Positions 8,216-17,497 are shown, numbered from the stretch's first letter. The stretch is DNA of 64,000 nt from Mesolinea sp040772305 (GCA_040772305.1 JAXGYK010000001.1:868001-932000), one strand, 5' to 3'. The notes: a model not told the origin generated them from the sequence alone. Program-made: numbers and translations.

Positions 8216-10789
8216 ATGAAGCGCAAGTTATTTTTGCTACTCAGTGTTGTGCTAACCGCATCCATGTTGCTTGCAGCATGCACGCCTGAGGCGAAACCCA
8301 CTGAAGCACCTGCTCCAGTAGAGCCTACTGCGGCTCCCGCTGAGCCGGCTGCTGCACCTGCTGAACCCACTGCAGAGCCCGAGCCCGAAAAAGCTCCCAC
8401 GACCCGTAAGGGCGGCTGGCTGGATGAAATCGTCGTTTCCACTATCGACAATGCATCCGTCATCACCCAGTTGCAAGCTGATGCCATCGATATCTATGTC
8501 AATGGTATGGCTTCAACCCAGTTCGAAGAGCTAAGCGCGTCCGGCTTGCCTTACAGTGCTACGAATGGAACCTACTACACCATTCAATTCAACCCGGCCA
8601 AATTCAAAGATGCCGCTGCTGCTCCGAACCCCTTCCAGAGCCGCGTTATCCGCGAAGCCTTCAACTATATGATTGACCGCAACTATATCAACCAGGAGTT
8701 CTATGCTGGTGGTGCTCTGCCTAAGTGGTTCATGATCATGACCAATTTCGGCGACTACGCAGATTTGGTTGATAAAGTGCGCGAACTGGAAGCCAAGTAC
8801 GCTTTCAGCCTCGAGACTGCCAAAGCTATGATCGATCCCGAGATGGAAAAGCTTGGCTACACCATCGAAGATGGTAAATACATGTTCAATGGCGAACCGG
8901 CCGAAGTGGTCTTCCTCATCCGCAGCGATGGCGACCTGACCCGCAAAGCCTGGGGTAACTACCTGGCCGACAACATGGAAGCAGTCGGTTTCACCGTTGA
9001 ACGCCGCGAAGGTGCCGGTTCCGACCTGAGCCCCATCTGGATTCAGGGCGATCCTGCCGAAGGCCAGTGGCATATGTACACTGGTGGTTGGGGTGCCTCA
9101 GTCCTCGACCGCGATCAGGCAAACATCTTCCAGGAAATGTTCTTGAACACTTCTGCTCAGGGTATCCCTGTTTTCCTGGCCAACGAATCTGATCCTGAAT
9201 TCCAGGAACTCGGAGATCGCCTGGCCCGCGGTGACTTCAAGACCCTTGAAGAACGCCACGAAATGATGCTCCGTGCCCTCGAACTGAGCCTGCAGGATAG
9301 CCTTCAGGTCGCAGTTGTGGACAGCAAACGTTTCGTTCCTTACCGCGAAGGCGTACAGGTTACGGCCGATCTGGCTGCCGGTGTTGAAAGCGCCCAGATC
9401 TACCCGCACACCTTGCGTTTCGCAGATCAGGAAGGCGGATCCATGCGCTGGGCTACCCAGACCTTCCTCTTCGCTGGTCCCTGGAACCCCATTGCTGGCT
9501 CGAATACCACATCCGATCAGGGTGTTGGCCGCGCCACCTGGTCCTACGACTTCATTTACGATCCCTTTACTGGTTTAATCCACCCGATGCACGCCAAATC
9601 GGCTGTGGTTACCGCCCTGCCTGACCTGCCTTTGGGTGCTACCCTCGACTGGGTCACCCTTGAACGCGCTGAAGAAATCGTCGTTCCCGAGGACGCCTGG
9701 GTAGATTGGGATGTTGAAAAACAGGTATTTATCACCAATGCTGAAAAGAATGGCGACACCCCTGTCAACGCCAACATCAGGACCGTTGTTACCTACAACG
9801 ACAACATCTTTGATGTGCCCTGGCATGATGGTGCTAAAGTTTCCATGGCTGACATGATCATGGGTCTTATCATGACCTTTGAACGCCCCAATGAGAAATC
9901 TGCCATCTTTGACGAACAGGCTGTAGGTTCCTTCCAGCTCTTTATGGAAGGCTTCCGCGGTGTCAGGATCGTCTCCACCGATCCGCTCACTGTTGAATGG
10001 TACAGCATGAACTATGCGACCGATGCCGAGCTGACCGCTTACTGGTACGGCTTCTGGCCCAACTATAGCTATGGTCAAGCTTCTTGGGACATGATGGCCA
10101 TGATGAACAAGGCTGAGGCCGATGGTAAGCTTGCTTACACCGACTACAAGGCTGCCGCGACCGACCTGGAACAGACCAGCCTGATCGCCGGCCCGAGCCT
10201 GGAGATCCTGGCTACTACACTGGACGAGCTCATCGCTGACAAGACCATCCCCTTCGAGCCCACCTTGGGTCAGTACATCACCGAGGAAGAAGCGCTCGCT
10301 CGCTACGAGGCCCTTAAGGCCTGGTACACAGAGAAGGGCCACTTCTGGGTTGGCACCGGCCCGTACTATCTGGATACCCTGGATGTTACTGGCAAGAGCC
10401 TGGTCCTCAAGCACTTCGATGGCTACCTCGATCCTTCAGACCGCTGGGACAACTATGCTGAACCTAAGATTGCTGAAGTTGAAATCGAAGGCCCCGGCCA
10501 GGTCACTGGCGGCGAAGCTGCTACCTTTGACGTCTACGTAAGCTACGACAATGAACCCTACCTTAATGATGATGTAAAACAGGTTAAATTCCTGGTCTAC
10601 GATGCCACCAATAAGGTTGTGGTCGTTGCGGATGCCAGTCCGGTTGAAGACGGTCACTACGTTGTTGAACTGACTGCTGAACAAACCAAATCCCTCGGCG
10701 ATGGCGCCAACCGCTTGGAAGTTGCCGTTGTTCCGTTGGTGGTCGCACAGCCGACCTTTGCCAGCATCGAGTTTGTTTCGGCCCAGTAG
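8216..10789 (+). CDS. Large, apparently circularly permuted family 5 peptide-binding lipoprotein
   Basis: 857 residues against the usual 500-600. Signal peptide with Cys22 lipobox (MLLAAC), then an Ala/Pro/Glu linker to about residue 60. The family landmarks occur in an unusual order. The R-x-A-x-N-Y-x-I-D-R box, normally in the middle, comes first (IREAFNYMIDR, 145-155), followed by a WHMYTGGWGA segment near 283 like the usual C-terminal D-L-x-x-x-G-W region. The boxes normally near the N-terminus come later: PWHDGAKVSMADM near 535 and GTGPYYLDTL near 713. A final domain of about 100 residues looks Ig-like. Ribosome site AAGGAGG. Substrate unknown; peptide inferred from the operon. Confidence 0.85.
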   Translation: MKRKLFLLLSVVLTASMLLAACTPEAKPTEAPAPVEPTAAPAEPAAAPAEPTAEPEPEKAPTTRKGGWLDEIVVSTIDNASVITQLQADAIDIYVNGMASTQFEELSASGLPYSATNGTYYTIQFNPAKFKDAAAAPNPFQSRVIREAFNYMIDRNYINQEFYAGGALPKWFMIMTNFGDYADLVDKVRELEAKYAFSLETAKAMIDPEMEKLGYTIEDGKYMFNGEPAEVVFLIRSDGDLTRKAWGNYLADNMEAVGFTVERREGAGSDLSPIWIQGDPAEGQWHMYTGGWGASVLDRDQANIFQEMFLNTSAQGIPVFLANESDPEFQELGDRLARGDFKTLEERHEMMLRALELSLQDSLQVAVVDSKRFVPYREGVQVTADLAAGVESAQIYPHTLRFADQEGGSMRWATQTFLFAGPWNPIAGSNTTSDQGVGRATWSYDFIYDPFTGLIHPMHAKSAVVTALPDLPLGATLDWVTLERAEEIVVPEDAWVDWDVEKQVFITNAEKNGDTPVNANIRTVVTYNDNIFDVPWHDGAKVSMADMIMGLIMTFERPNEKSAIFDEQAVGSFQLFMEGFRGVRIVSTDPLTVEWYSMNYATDAELTAYWYGFWPNYSYGQASWDMMAMMNKAEADGKLAYTDYKAAATDLEQTSLIAGPSLEILATTLDELIADKTIPFEPTLGQYITEEEALARYEALKAWYTEKGHFWVGTGPYYLDTLDVTGKSLVLKHFDGYLDPSDRWDNYAEPKIAEVEIEGPGQVTGGEAATFDVYVSYDNEPYLNDDVKQVKFLVYDATNKVVVVADASPVEDGHYVVELTAEQTKSLGDGANRLEVAVVPLVVAQPTFASIEFVSAQ

Positions 10790-10810
10790 TATTTTGAACC
10801 ATTAGCAGAG

Positions 10811-10843
10811 AGGGGCAAGTTTCTAGAAACTTGCCCCTTTCTT
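10811..10843 (+). terminator. Intercistronic terminator/attenuator after the binding protein
   Basis: A perfect inverted repeat at 10811-10838, AGGGGCAAGTTTCT then AGAAACTTGCCCCT, runs into TTTC. It lies between the binding-protein stop and the first permease. Partial termination here would let the binding protein be made in excess over the membrane subunits, and the hairpin would protect the mRNA 3' end. Confidence 0.7.
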
Positions 10844-10866
10844 GCCCCAAAAAGGCGGTGCCCTAG

Positions 10867-11997
10867 ATGACAACCGAGACCAAAGTGGAACCAACCAAGA
10901 TCGACTATGGCAAAAGTGCTGCCGCCAGCACCTTTAAGCGCGTTGGCCGTTTCATGGCCCTGCGTTTAGTGCTGCAAATCATCACCATCGTGATCGGCCT
11001 CTATATCACGATCATGATCGCCAACATGGGCGGTTATGTAGATACAATCCTGCGCGCTGAGATCACCGAGCAGGTCAATATGGAAGTGGCCGCCATGACG
11101 GCCAATAAGCAAGTATCAACCGAAACGCGCATGCAACTAGCCGAAGATATGATCCGGATGCGCGTAAAAACCGCCGGCCTCGACCAGCCCTTTATGGTGC
11201 GGTCGGTGCGCCATCTTTGGAACGCCCTGCGCCTGGAGCTGGGCCGCGCGCGCTTCATGATCAGCGACCATGGCTCGCGGATGGTCAAGAATATTATCCT
11301 GGAGAAGCTGCCCCCAACGCTCTTGCTCATGGGCGCCTCACAGGTCGCACTCTTTTTTGTAACGCTATTCCTCGCCCTCAGCCTTTCAAGACACTATGGC
11401 AGTTTTTGGGATAAGCTGGTGCTCACCTTATCGCCTACCTCTTCAATCCCTGCCTGGTTCTATGGCATCTTCCTCATTCTGATCTTCGCAGCGTGGTTTA
11501 AGATCCTGCCCTTTAGCGGCATGGCCTCACCTAACCCGCCCCAGGACCGCTGGCTGTACTTCCTGGACGTGCTTAAACACCTGATCTTGCCGGCATCATC
11601 CCTCTTTATCTCGGGCTTTTTCATCAGCGTCTACGCCCGGCGCACCTTCTTTATGATTTACTCCAGCGAAGACTATGTGGATATGGCTAAGGCCAAAGGC
11701 CTCACTTCCCGCGAGGTCGAACGTAAGTACATCCTGCGCCCCACCCTGCCTACCATCATCACCCAGTTTGCCTTGCTGATGGTGGGTATCTGGACCGGTG
11801 CAACCCTCACGGAACGTGTATTCCTCTGGCCCGGATTAGGCACCACCATATTTACTGCGGTCCAAAGGTACGACACCGCCGTGATCGTAGGGACGACGGT
11901 CATCATGGCCTACCTGCTGGCCATCACCGTGTTCTTCCTCGATTTTGTTTACGCTCTTGTAGACCCGCGTGTTAAGGTGGGGGGAGGCAGCAATTAG
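10867..11997 (+). CDS. Peptide ABC transporter permease (DppB-like)
   Basis: 376 residues, binding-protein-dependent inner-membrane permease. TM1 is around residues 35-57; then comes an unusual polar, mostly helical stretch of about 70 residues (TNKQVSTETRMQLAEDM region) before the typical core helices. The cytoplasmic coupling motif is AKAKGLTSREVERKYILRP followed by a TERVFLWPGLGTTIF stretch, the normal DppB C-terminal signature. With the next gene it forms the channel heterodimer. It follows the intercistronic hairpin and ends directly at the next start. Oligopeptide specificity is inferred from the family. Confidence 0.88.
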   Translation: MTTETKVEPTKIDYGKSAAASTFKRVGRFMALRLVLQIITIVIGLYITIMIANMGGYVDTILRAEITEQVNMEVAAMTANKQVSTETRMQLAEDMIRMRVKTAGLDQPFMVRSVRHLWNALRLELGRARFMISDHGSRMVKNIILEKLPPTLLLMGASQVALFFVTLFLALSLSRHYGSFWDKLVLTLSPTSSIPAWFYGIFLILIFAAWFKILPFSGMASPNPPQDRWLYFLDVLKHLILPASSLFISGFFISVYARRTFFMIYSSEDYVDMAKAKGLTSREVERKYILRPTLPTIITQFALLMVGIWTGATLTERVFLWPGLGTTIFTAVQRYDTAVIVGTTVIMAYLLAITVFFLDFVYALVDPRVKVGGGSN

Positions 11998-13362
11998 ATG
12001 AAAGCCTTAAAGAACAGTTTAAGAGAGATTGGGCGCTATCCCTCAGCCGTTTTTGGGCTGCTGATTATTTTAGCTATTTGTGGTCTTTCGATCTACACAG
12101 TGATTACGATCCCATACAACGAAGCCATTCGGCTTTGGCGTGGCGGTGAAGATACGATCTATAAAAACCCGCGTAATGCCCCGCCCACCTGGTACAACTT
12201 ATTTACCAAGAACGATTTACCCACCTCGTTTGACGTAATTTCAGAAGAAAGCGAAGAGTTTACCAAAACGGTCACACCGCGTGCCGGGGGCAATACTTAC
12301 GACTTCAGTTACAGCTTTGACTATAACTTCGATACTCCGCCCCAGGAGATCTTCCTCTATATACGCTCAAACTATGTCGAGAAAAACCCCTTTGTAGCTA
12401 TTACCTTGCTCACACCCAGCGGGGAAGAGATCAAGGTCTCTGACTTCGGTGCTACCAGCCGTAACTTCAACTACCGCTTTAACCAGGATGATGCACTGCT
12501 CAAACGCCTCAGCCGTCTGCATGGGCGCACGATCACCAATGCTATGCAAGGCCTGTTCACAATACTCAAGAGCGATCCGCCCCAGGTGGACAAAGGTACT
12601 TATACGATCAATATTAAAGCCACGAGCTTTGAGCCTGACTCGGATGTGAACCTGGAGCTGGTGATGCATGGGCTGGTTTTTGGTCCCTTTGGTACTGACC
12701 ATATGCGCCGCGATCTCACTACTGCCATCCTCTGGGGTGCTCCCATTGCCCTGGCATTTGGCTTGTTAGCCGCAGTGGGCAGCAGTGTGATCTCGATGCT
12801 GATTGCTGCCGTTGGTGCCTGGTTTGGCGGCTGGGTGGATGAGCTTATCCAACGCATTACGGAAGTGAACATGATCTTGCCGTACTTTAGTATTCTGATC
12901 ATGATTGGCACTTTCTATTCGCGCAGCATCTGGGTGATTCTGGGCGCAACGATTGCGCTGAACATCTTCACCGGTGCTATTAAGACTGACCGGGCCATCT
13001 TCCTGCAGGTGAAAGAATCCACCTACATTGAAGCAGCACGTGCATATGGGGCAGGCGACTGGCGCATCATCGTACGCTATCTGATCCCGCGCATCATTCC
13101 GCTGCTGATCCCAGGCCTTGTTTCAGCCGTGCCTGCCTATGTCTTCCTGGAAGCCTCCCTGGCACTCTTGGGACTGGGCGATCCTACCATTCCCACATGG
13201 GGTAAAGTGATCAATGACGCCTATGCCAACGGGGCCTTGTATAAAGGGATGTTTTATTGGATCCTTGAACCAGCTACCCTGTTAATGATCACCGGTTTAG
13301 GGTTTGCGATGCTTGGCTTCTCGTTGGACCGAATCTTCAACCCGAGACTAAGAGGAATGTAA
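11998..13362 (+). CDS. Peptide ABC transporter permease (DppC-like) with extracytoplasmic insertion
   Basis: 454 residues; DppC proteins are usually about 300. TM1 lies at about 18-40, then about 170-190 mainly polar, beta-rich residues are inserted before the family loop (GPFGTDHMRRDLTTAILWGA, equivalent to the usual P-F-G-T-D-E-x-G-R-D motif). The remainder is normal: five further helices, EAA loop EAARAYGAGDWRIIVRYLIPR, and LEASLALLGLGDPTIPTWG. The insertion should lie outside the membrane and could contact the enlarged binding protein. The ATG follows the stop of the preceding permease with no gap, indicating coupled translation. Confidence 0.88.
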   Translation: MKALKNSLREIGRYPSAVFGLLIILAICGLSIYTVITIPYNEAIRLWRGGEDTIYKNPRNAPPTWYNLFTKNDLPTSFDVISEESEEFTKTVTPRAGGNTYDFSYSFDYNFDTPPQEIFLYIRSNYVEKNPFVAITLLTPSGEEIKVSDFGATSRNFNYRFNQDDALLKRLSRLHGRTITNAMQGLFTILKSDPPQVDKGTYTINIKATSFEPDSDVNLELVMHGLVFGPFGTDHMRRDLTTAILWGAPIALAFGLLAAVGSSVISMLIAAVGAWFGGWVDELIQRITEVNMILPYFSILIMIGTFYSRSIWVILGATIALNIFTGAIKTDRAIFLQVKESTYIEAARAYGAGDWRIIVRYLIPRIIPLLIPGLVSAVPAYVFLEASLALLGLGDPTIPTWGKVINDAYANGALYKGMFYWILEPATLLMITGLGFAMLGFSLDRIFNPRLRGM

Positions 13363-13363
13363 T

Positions 13364-14449
13364 ATGGCTGAGAAGCAGACTAAAATTTCGACCAAAGCGC
13401 AAACAGAGCTGGCGCGCGAGAAGGCGGATCTGATGAATCGGCCTGTAGACCTTTCTGTAGCTAAGCAATATAACACGGACGATTACCTGCTGCAGATTAA
13501 AGACCTGAAGCTGCATTTTGCAACCACCCGCGGACCGGTACAGGCTGTGGATGGTGTGAGCTTTGACCTTTACCCTAACAAGGCTGTTGTGGTGGTAGGT
13601 GAAAGCGGTTGCGGAAAGACCTCTTTGGCTAAAGCGGTGCTGCGTCTTTTGCCACGCAATACACACAAATATTCCGGTCAGGTAATTCTGCGCGGAATAG
13701 ACACTATGGCAATTTCCAACGAAGAGTATCGTAAGGATGTGCGTTGGGTAAAGATGAGCATGGTGCCGCAGGCAGCCATGAATTCCCTGAACCCAGTGAT
13801 TCGTGTTGGCGAGCAAGTTGCCGAACCGATGATAGTACATTACGATGCTAAAAAAGATCAAGCCATGGAGCAGGCTGCAAAGATGTTCCAAAACGTAGGT
13901 GTTCCTGTAGATTTTCTTACACGGTATCCTTTTGAGCTCTCAGGCGGGATGCGCCAGCGTGTGGCAATTGCAATGGCCCTGGTTACCGGCCCCGACCTGG
14001 TGCTTTTGGATGAACCAACCAGTGCTTTGGATGTGCTGACCCAGGCTAATATTTTTAACCTGCTCAAACGTATCAAACGCAATCTTGAAACCAGCTTTAT
14101 CCTGATCACGCATGATATCTCTACCAGCTCAGAGCTGGCAGATATTGTTGCTGTGATGTACGCGGGACAGATTGTTGAAGTAAGCGAGAGCCACCGCTTT
14201 TTCAGCGTGCCACGCCATCCGTACAGCAAAAAACTGATGGCCAGCGTACCCCGCTTACGGGCCAAAGAAGAGTTGGATTTCATTGAAGGCCGGCCGCCTT
14301 CCTTGATTAATCCGCCTACAGGCTGCCGTTTTAAAGACCGCTGCCCCACGCGTTTTGAAAAATGTAACCAGGAACCGCCAATCTACCGCTTCGGAGAAGA
14401 CTGGGTGAAGTGCTGGCTTTACGAAGGACAAGGTGATACGAATGAGTGA
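13364..14449 (+). CDS. Peptide ABC transporter ATP-binding protein (DppD-like)
   Basis: 361 residues with a complete ABC ATPase: Walker A GESGCGKTS, Q-loop in MVPQAAMNSLNP, signature LSGGMRQRVAIAMAL, Walker B LVLLDEPTSALD, and switch His in ILITHDIS. The C-terminal oligopeptide/dipeptide domain carries GCRFKDRCPTRFEKC, the cysteine motif that in some DppD proteins binds an Fe-S cluster. An N-terminal extension of about 45 basic and polar residues precedes the first strand. One base separates it from the permease gene and it overlaps the next ATPase by 8 bases. Confidence 0.92.
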   Translation: MAEKQTKISTKAQTELAREKADLMNRPVDLSVAKQYNTDDYLLQIKDLKLHFATTRGPVQAVDGVSFDLYPNKAVVVVGESGCGKTSLAKAVLRLLPRNTHKYSGQVILRGIDTMAISNEEYRKDVRWVKMSMVPQAAMNSLNPVIRVGEQVAEPMIVHYDAKKDQAMEQAAKMFQNVGVPVDFLTRYPFELSGGMRQRVAIAMALVTGPDLVLLDEPTSALDVLTQANIFNLLKRIKRNLETSFILITHDISTSSELADIVAVMYAGQIVEVSESHRFFSVPRHPYSKKLMASVPRLRAKEELDFIEGRPPSLINPPTGCRFKDRCPTRFEKCNQEPPIYRFGEDWVKCWLYEGQGDTNE

Positions 14450-15488
14450 TCAAAGCACCCTAACCGATAACCACGAGCGTACCGCGCTCCAAACCGACCC
14501 TGCGGAATACGTTGTGGACCTGCGCGGGCTGGAAGTTTACTTTGAGCTGCGCAAATTTGGATTTCAGCATGCTGGCTTTGTACGTGCTGTTGATGGGGTA
14601 GACCTGCGCCTGAAACGCGGCGAAACCATCGCCATCGTTGGTGAAAGCGGCTGTGGTAAAAGCAGCCTGATGCGCACAATTTTGCGTTTAAATCAGCCAA
14701 CGGGAGGCAAGGTTTTTTTTGATGGTACAGACATTACTCACTATAGTTCCAGTGAGCTAAAGGATATTCGACGCAAGATAGGTTATGTGCAGCAAGATCC
14801 GTATGGCGCTATGCCGCCCTTTATGGATGTGCGCAGCATTCTGGAAGAACCACTTAAAATTAATGGCGTCAAAAGCAAGGCTGAGCGCGAGGAACGCATT
14901 CATCAGGTGATGGATCAGGTCAAGATGACCCCGGTGGACGATTACCTTACCAAGTTTCCGCATCAGCTTAGCGGCGGGCAACAGCAGCGCATCGTGATTG
15001 CCCGGGCAATGATCCTTAACCCAATTTTGCTTGTGGCAGACGAGCCGGTTTCAATGCTGGATGCCAGTGTGCGCGTGGAGATCCTGAAACTTTTGCGCAG
15101 CCTGCAGCTGCAATATAATTTGGCTGTAATCTATATTAGCCACGACTTGGCTACTGTACGCTACTTTAGTGAACATATCTACGTAATGTATGCCGGCCAG
15201 ATTATTGAAAAGGCGAACGGGGACGACCTGATTAACAATACTGCACATCCCTACGCACATGCCTTGCTGGCGGCTACCAGCGACCCTGACCCCAAAAATG
15301 TGGACGAATTTCAGGACGTGCCTCCGGGAGAACCCCCTTCACTGGTGAAACCGCCGGCCGGCTGCCGTTTCCATCCGCGATGTTCACACATGATTGAAGG
15401 CTTGTGCAATGTGGACCGCCCTCCGGAATTTGACCTGGGCCATGACCATTTCGTGGCATGCTGGCTTTACAAGGATAAGCATGTCTGA
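14442..15488 (+). CDS. Peptide ABC transporter ATP-binding protein (DppF-like)
   Basis: 348 residues. Walker A GESGCGKSSLM, signature LSGGQQQRIVIARAM, Walker B LLVADEPVSMLD, switch SHDLATVRY, and a C-terminal GCRFHPRCSH cysteine motif. It should pair with the preceding ATPase to power the transporter. The ATG at 14442 lies inside the end of the preceding gene (ATGAGTGA) and is preferred over a GTG nine bases upstream, which would only add three residues. Walker B has Val-Ser-Met in place of the usual Thr-Ser-Ala, still common in DppF proteins. Confidence 0.92.
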   Translation: MSDQSTLTDNHERTALQTDPAEYVVDLRGLEVYFELRKFGFQHAGFVRAVDGVDLRLKRGETIAIVGESGCGKSSLMRTILRLNQPTGGKVFFDGTDITHYSSSELKDIRRKIGYVQQDPYGAMPPFMDVRSILEEPLKINGVKSKAEREERIHQVMDQVKMTPVDDYLTKFPHQLSGGQQQRIVIARAMILNPILLVADEPVSMLDASVRVEILKLLRSLQLQYNLAVIYISHDLATVRYFSEHIYVMYAGQIIEKANGDDLINNTAHPYAHALLAATSDPDPKNVDEFQDVPPGEPPSLVKPPAGCRFHPRCSHMIEGLCNVDRPPEFDLGHDHFVACWLYKDKHV

Positions 15489-15756
15489 TTCCCCTTCAAG
15501 GAACATGATTGTTATCGGTGGTGTGATGCTGATCACTTCACTGATACTGGCGTGGTTGATGGTATTGCATATTCTTACTTCAACCTTGTTCTTGAACTTT
15601 TTGTCGATGACCCTTTTGGTTGGCGGGATGGTGATCAGTGCCTGGGGCTTTTTTACATTCATGGCTATTAGTCGTGCCAGACAGTTGCATCGCAACAGTT
15701 TGGAGCTGCCAGACCACGAAGACGAGCTTGGCTATCCCCCGGATCATTCGAAGTAG
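15481..15756 (+). CDS. Small two-helix membrane protein at the end of the peptide operon
   Basis: 91 residues. Two hydrophobic segments at about 10-32 (IVIGGVMLITSLILAWLMVL) and 36-60 are followed by an acidic soluble tail. The ATG at 15481 overlaps the DppF-like stop by 8 bases, so it belongs to the operon, which terminates just after it. No family recognised. A role as an accessory subunit of this transporter is a guess from position only. Confidence 0.65.
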   Translation: MSDSPSRNMIVIGGVMLITSLILAWLMVLHILTSTLFLNFLSMTLLVGGMVISAWGFFTFMAISRARQLHRNSLELPDHEDELGYPPDHSK

Positions 15757-15775
15757 ACACCACTAAGCGCTTACC

Positions 15776-15803
15776 GACCCTGGCCCTGCCGGGGTCATTT
15801 TTT
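15776..15803 (+). terminator. Rho-independent terminator of the peptide ABC operon
   Basis: GACCCTGGC (15776-15784) pairs with GCCGGGGTC (15788-15796) through a CCT loop, with one T-G wobble, and is followed by ATTTTTT. It lies 20 bases after the last gene of the operon. Confidence 0.85.
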
Positions 15804-15956
15804 GATAAAGGCGGAAAATGGGAAAGGCTATTTCCAATGAGCTCAACCGCTCGGTGCAAACAGCCACAAAAAGCCCGTATAAATAAGAGGAACATTACTC
15901 CTGGAAATACCAGACTTTCGTATAAATTATTCTATGCTAAAATAAGCGCTGTTTAA

Positions 15957-16027
15957 TGGGGCATGGTGCAATGGCAGCACACCGGACTTTGAATCCGTGG
16001 ATCTAGGTTCGAATCCTGGTGCCCCAG
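15957..16027 (+). tRNA. tRNA-Gln (anticodon TTG)
   Basis: The acceptor stem TGGGGCA (15957-15963) pairs perfectly with TGCCCCA (16020-16026), with discriminator G at 16027. The anticodon loop CTTTGAA carries TTG, which reads CAA and CAG. The T arm is CTAGG-TTCGAAT-CCTGG. The anticodon stem has one mismatch at its top pair. The 3' CCA is not encoded (CTA follows). The T-G start of the acceptor stem is typical of bacterial tRNA-Gln. A TAAAAT box about 20 bases upstream may be its -10. Confidence 0.95.
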
Positions 16028-16132
16028 CTAGGTAATTGTGGATACTGACCCTCTGGACCCTTATCATAGTCCTCGCCCGGCAGGCGCGGCTTTTTGGCGT
16101 ATGCTTTGCCGGCTTTCCTCTTGGAGAAACAA

Positions 16133-17497
16133 ATGAACATTACTGCAATCATCCTGGCTGCTGGCCATGGAAAACGTATGCATTCCCAAACCCCCAAAAC
16201 TTTACATCCTATCCTGGGACAGCCTTTGATTTTTTATGCCATCCAGGCAGTTTCTGCGTTGGCCAATGCCGGCCCCTACATTGTGGTTGGGCATGGGGCC
16301 GAAGCAGTGCAGGAAGCCATTTGGCAGCAGTTTGGGAATGAGCTGCACTTTGTACTGCAAAGCGAACAACTGGGCACTGGCCATGCTGTTCAGGCAGCCC
16401 GGGAAATTGCCCAGGGCAAGGGCGGCCAGGTGCTAATCACCTTTGGAGATATGCCCCTTCTTAGGTCAGAGAGCCTGGCAGAATTGGTGGACTTGCACCA
16501 GCGCAGCGGAGCGGTACTGACAATGACCAGCGTGGTAGGTGATGTGCCCCGTGGTGCGGGGCGTGTACTGCGCGGGCCCGATGGCAGCGTAAGGGCAATT
16601 GTGGAAGAAGCAGTGGCCAGCCCCGAAGAATTGAAAGTAAATGAGTACAATGTTTCGGCCTACTGCATTGAGGCTGACTGGTTGTGGCCTGCTTTGGAAC
16701 GCATTCAGGTTTCGCCTAAAGGCGAGTATTACCTTACCGATCTGGTGGAAATAGCGGTAAACGAAAACCTTAAGGTAGAAAGCTATGTTCTGGAAGATGC
16801 GGATGAAGGTCAGGGCGTTAATACCCGCGTTGATTTGGCTGATGCGGAGACTGCTTTGCGCAAGCGCTTGAACCGCCAGTGGATGTTGGCTGGCGTCACC
16901 CTTTTAGATCCCGCTACCACTACAATTGAGCCGAACGTTCAACTGGAACAGGATGTAACCCTGTATCCAGGAACCCACCTGCGGGGAAACACCTTTGTTG
17001 GCAGCAGATCGCATATTGGCCCGGATACGACACTCTTGGATACACGTTTGGGCTGTGACTGTACGATAAGCTACAGCGTAGCTGAAGGAGCCATTTTGGG
17101 CAACCATGTAAGCATGGGCCCATTCTGTCATTTACGGAAGGGTGCCGTTCTGAAGGATGGCGTGCACCTGGGAAATTTTGGAGAAGTAAAAGAGAGTGTA
17201 TTGGATGAAGGCGTAAAAATGGGGCATTTTAGCTATGTCGGAAATGCTAAAGTGGGCAAAAATGTAAACCTTAGTGCCGGAGTAATTACCTGCAATTTTG
17301 ACGGCAAAAAGAAACACCCTACCGAAATCGGCGATGATACCTTTTTAGGCTCGGATACGATGCTGGTAGCTCCGCTAAAAATAGGCAAGCGTGCCCGAAC
17401 TGGTGCCGGAAGCGTGGTAACCCACGACATACCGGATGATGGTTTGGCTGTAGGAGTGCCAGCACGTTTGCGGGAAAGAAAGGAAAACCGTGAGTGA
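16133..17497 (+). CDS. glmU: Bifunctional UDP-GlcNAc pyrophosphorylase / GlcN-1-P N-acetyltransferase
   Basis: 454 residues, the normal length. GlmU acetylates glucosamine-1-phosphate and then couples it to UTP to give UDP-GlcNAc for peptidoglycan. The N-terminal nucleotidyltransferase begins IILAAGHGKRMHSQTPK (the L-A-A-G-x-G-T-R-M loop, here with His), followed by EQLGTGHAV and TFGDMPLL. The C-terminal half is a left-handed beta-helix of hexapeptide repeats (IGPDTTLLD, VSMGPFCHLRKG, and GAGSVVTHDIP). The start has a TTGGAGAAACAA ribosome site; an upstream in-frame ATG at 16094 is less likely. It overlaps the next gene by 8 bases. Confidence 0.93.
   Translation: MNITAIILAAGHGKRMHSQTPKTLHPILGQPLIFYAIQAVSALANAGPYIVVGHGAEAVQEAIWQQFGNELHFVLQSEQLGTGHAVQAAREIAQGKGGQVLITFGDMPLLRSESLAELVDLHQRSGAVLTMTSVVGDVPRGAGRVLRGPDGSVRAIVEEAVASPEELKVNEYNVSAYCIEADWLWPALERIQVSPKGEYYLTDLVEIAVNENLKVESYVLEDADEGQGVNTRVDLADAETALRKRLNRQWMLAGVTLLDPATTTIEPNVQLEQDVTLYPGTHLRGNTFVGSRSHIGPDTTLLDTRLGCDCTISYSVAEGAILGNHVSMGPFCHLRKGAVLKDGVHLGNFGEVKESVLDEGVKMGHFSYVGNAKVGKNVNLSAGVITCNFDGKKKHPTEIGDDTFLGSDTMLVAPLKIGKRARTGAGSVVTHDIPDDGLAVGVPARLRERKENRE

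Noticed and set aside
9575..10414. 279-codon open frame opposite the permuted binding protein
   Set aside because: Antisense shadow of a highly expressed gene with strong codon bias.
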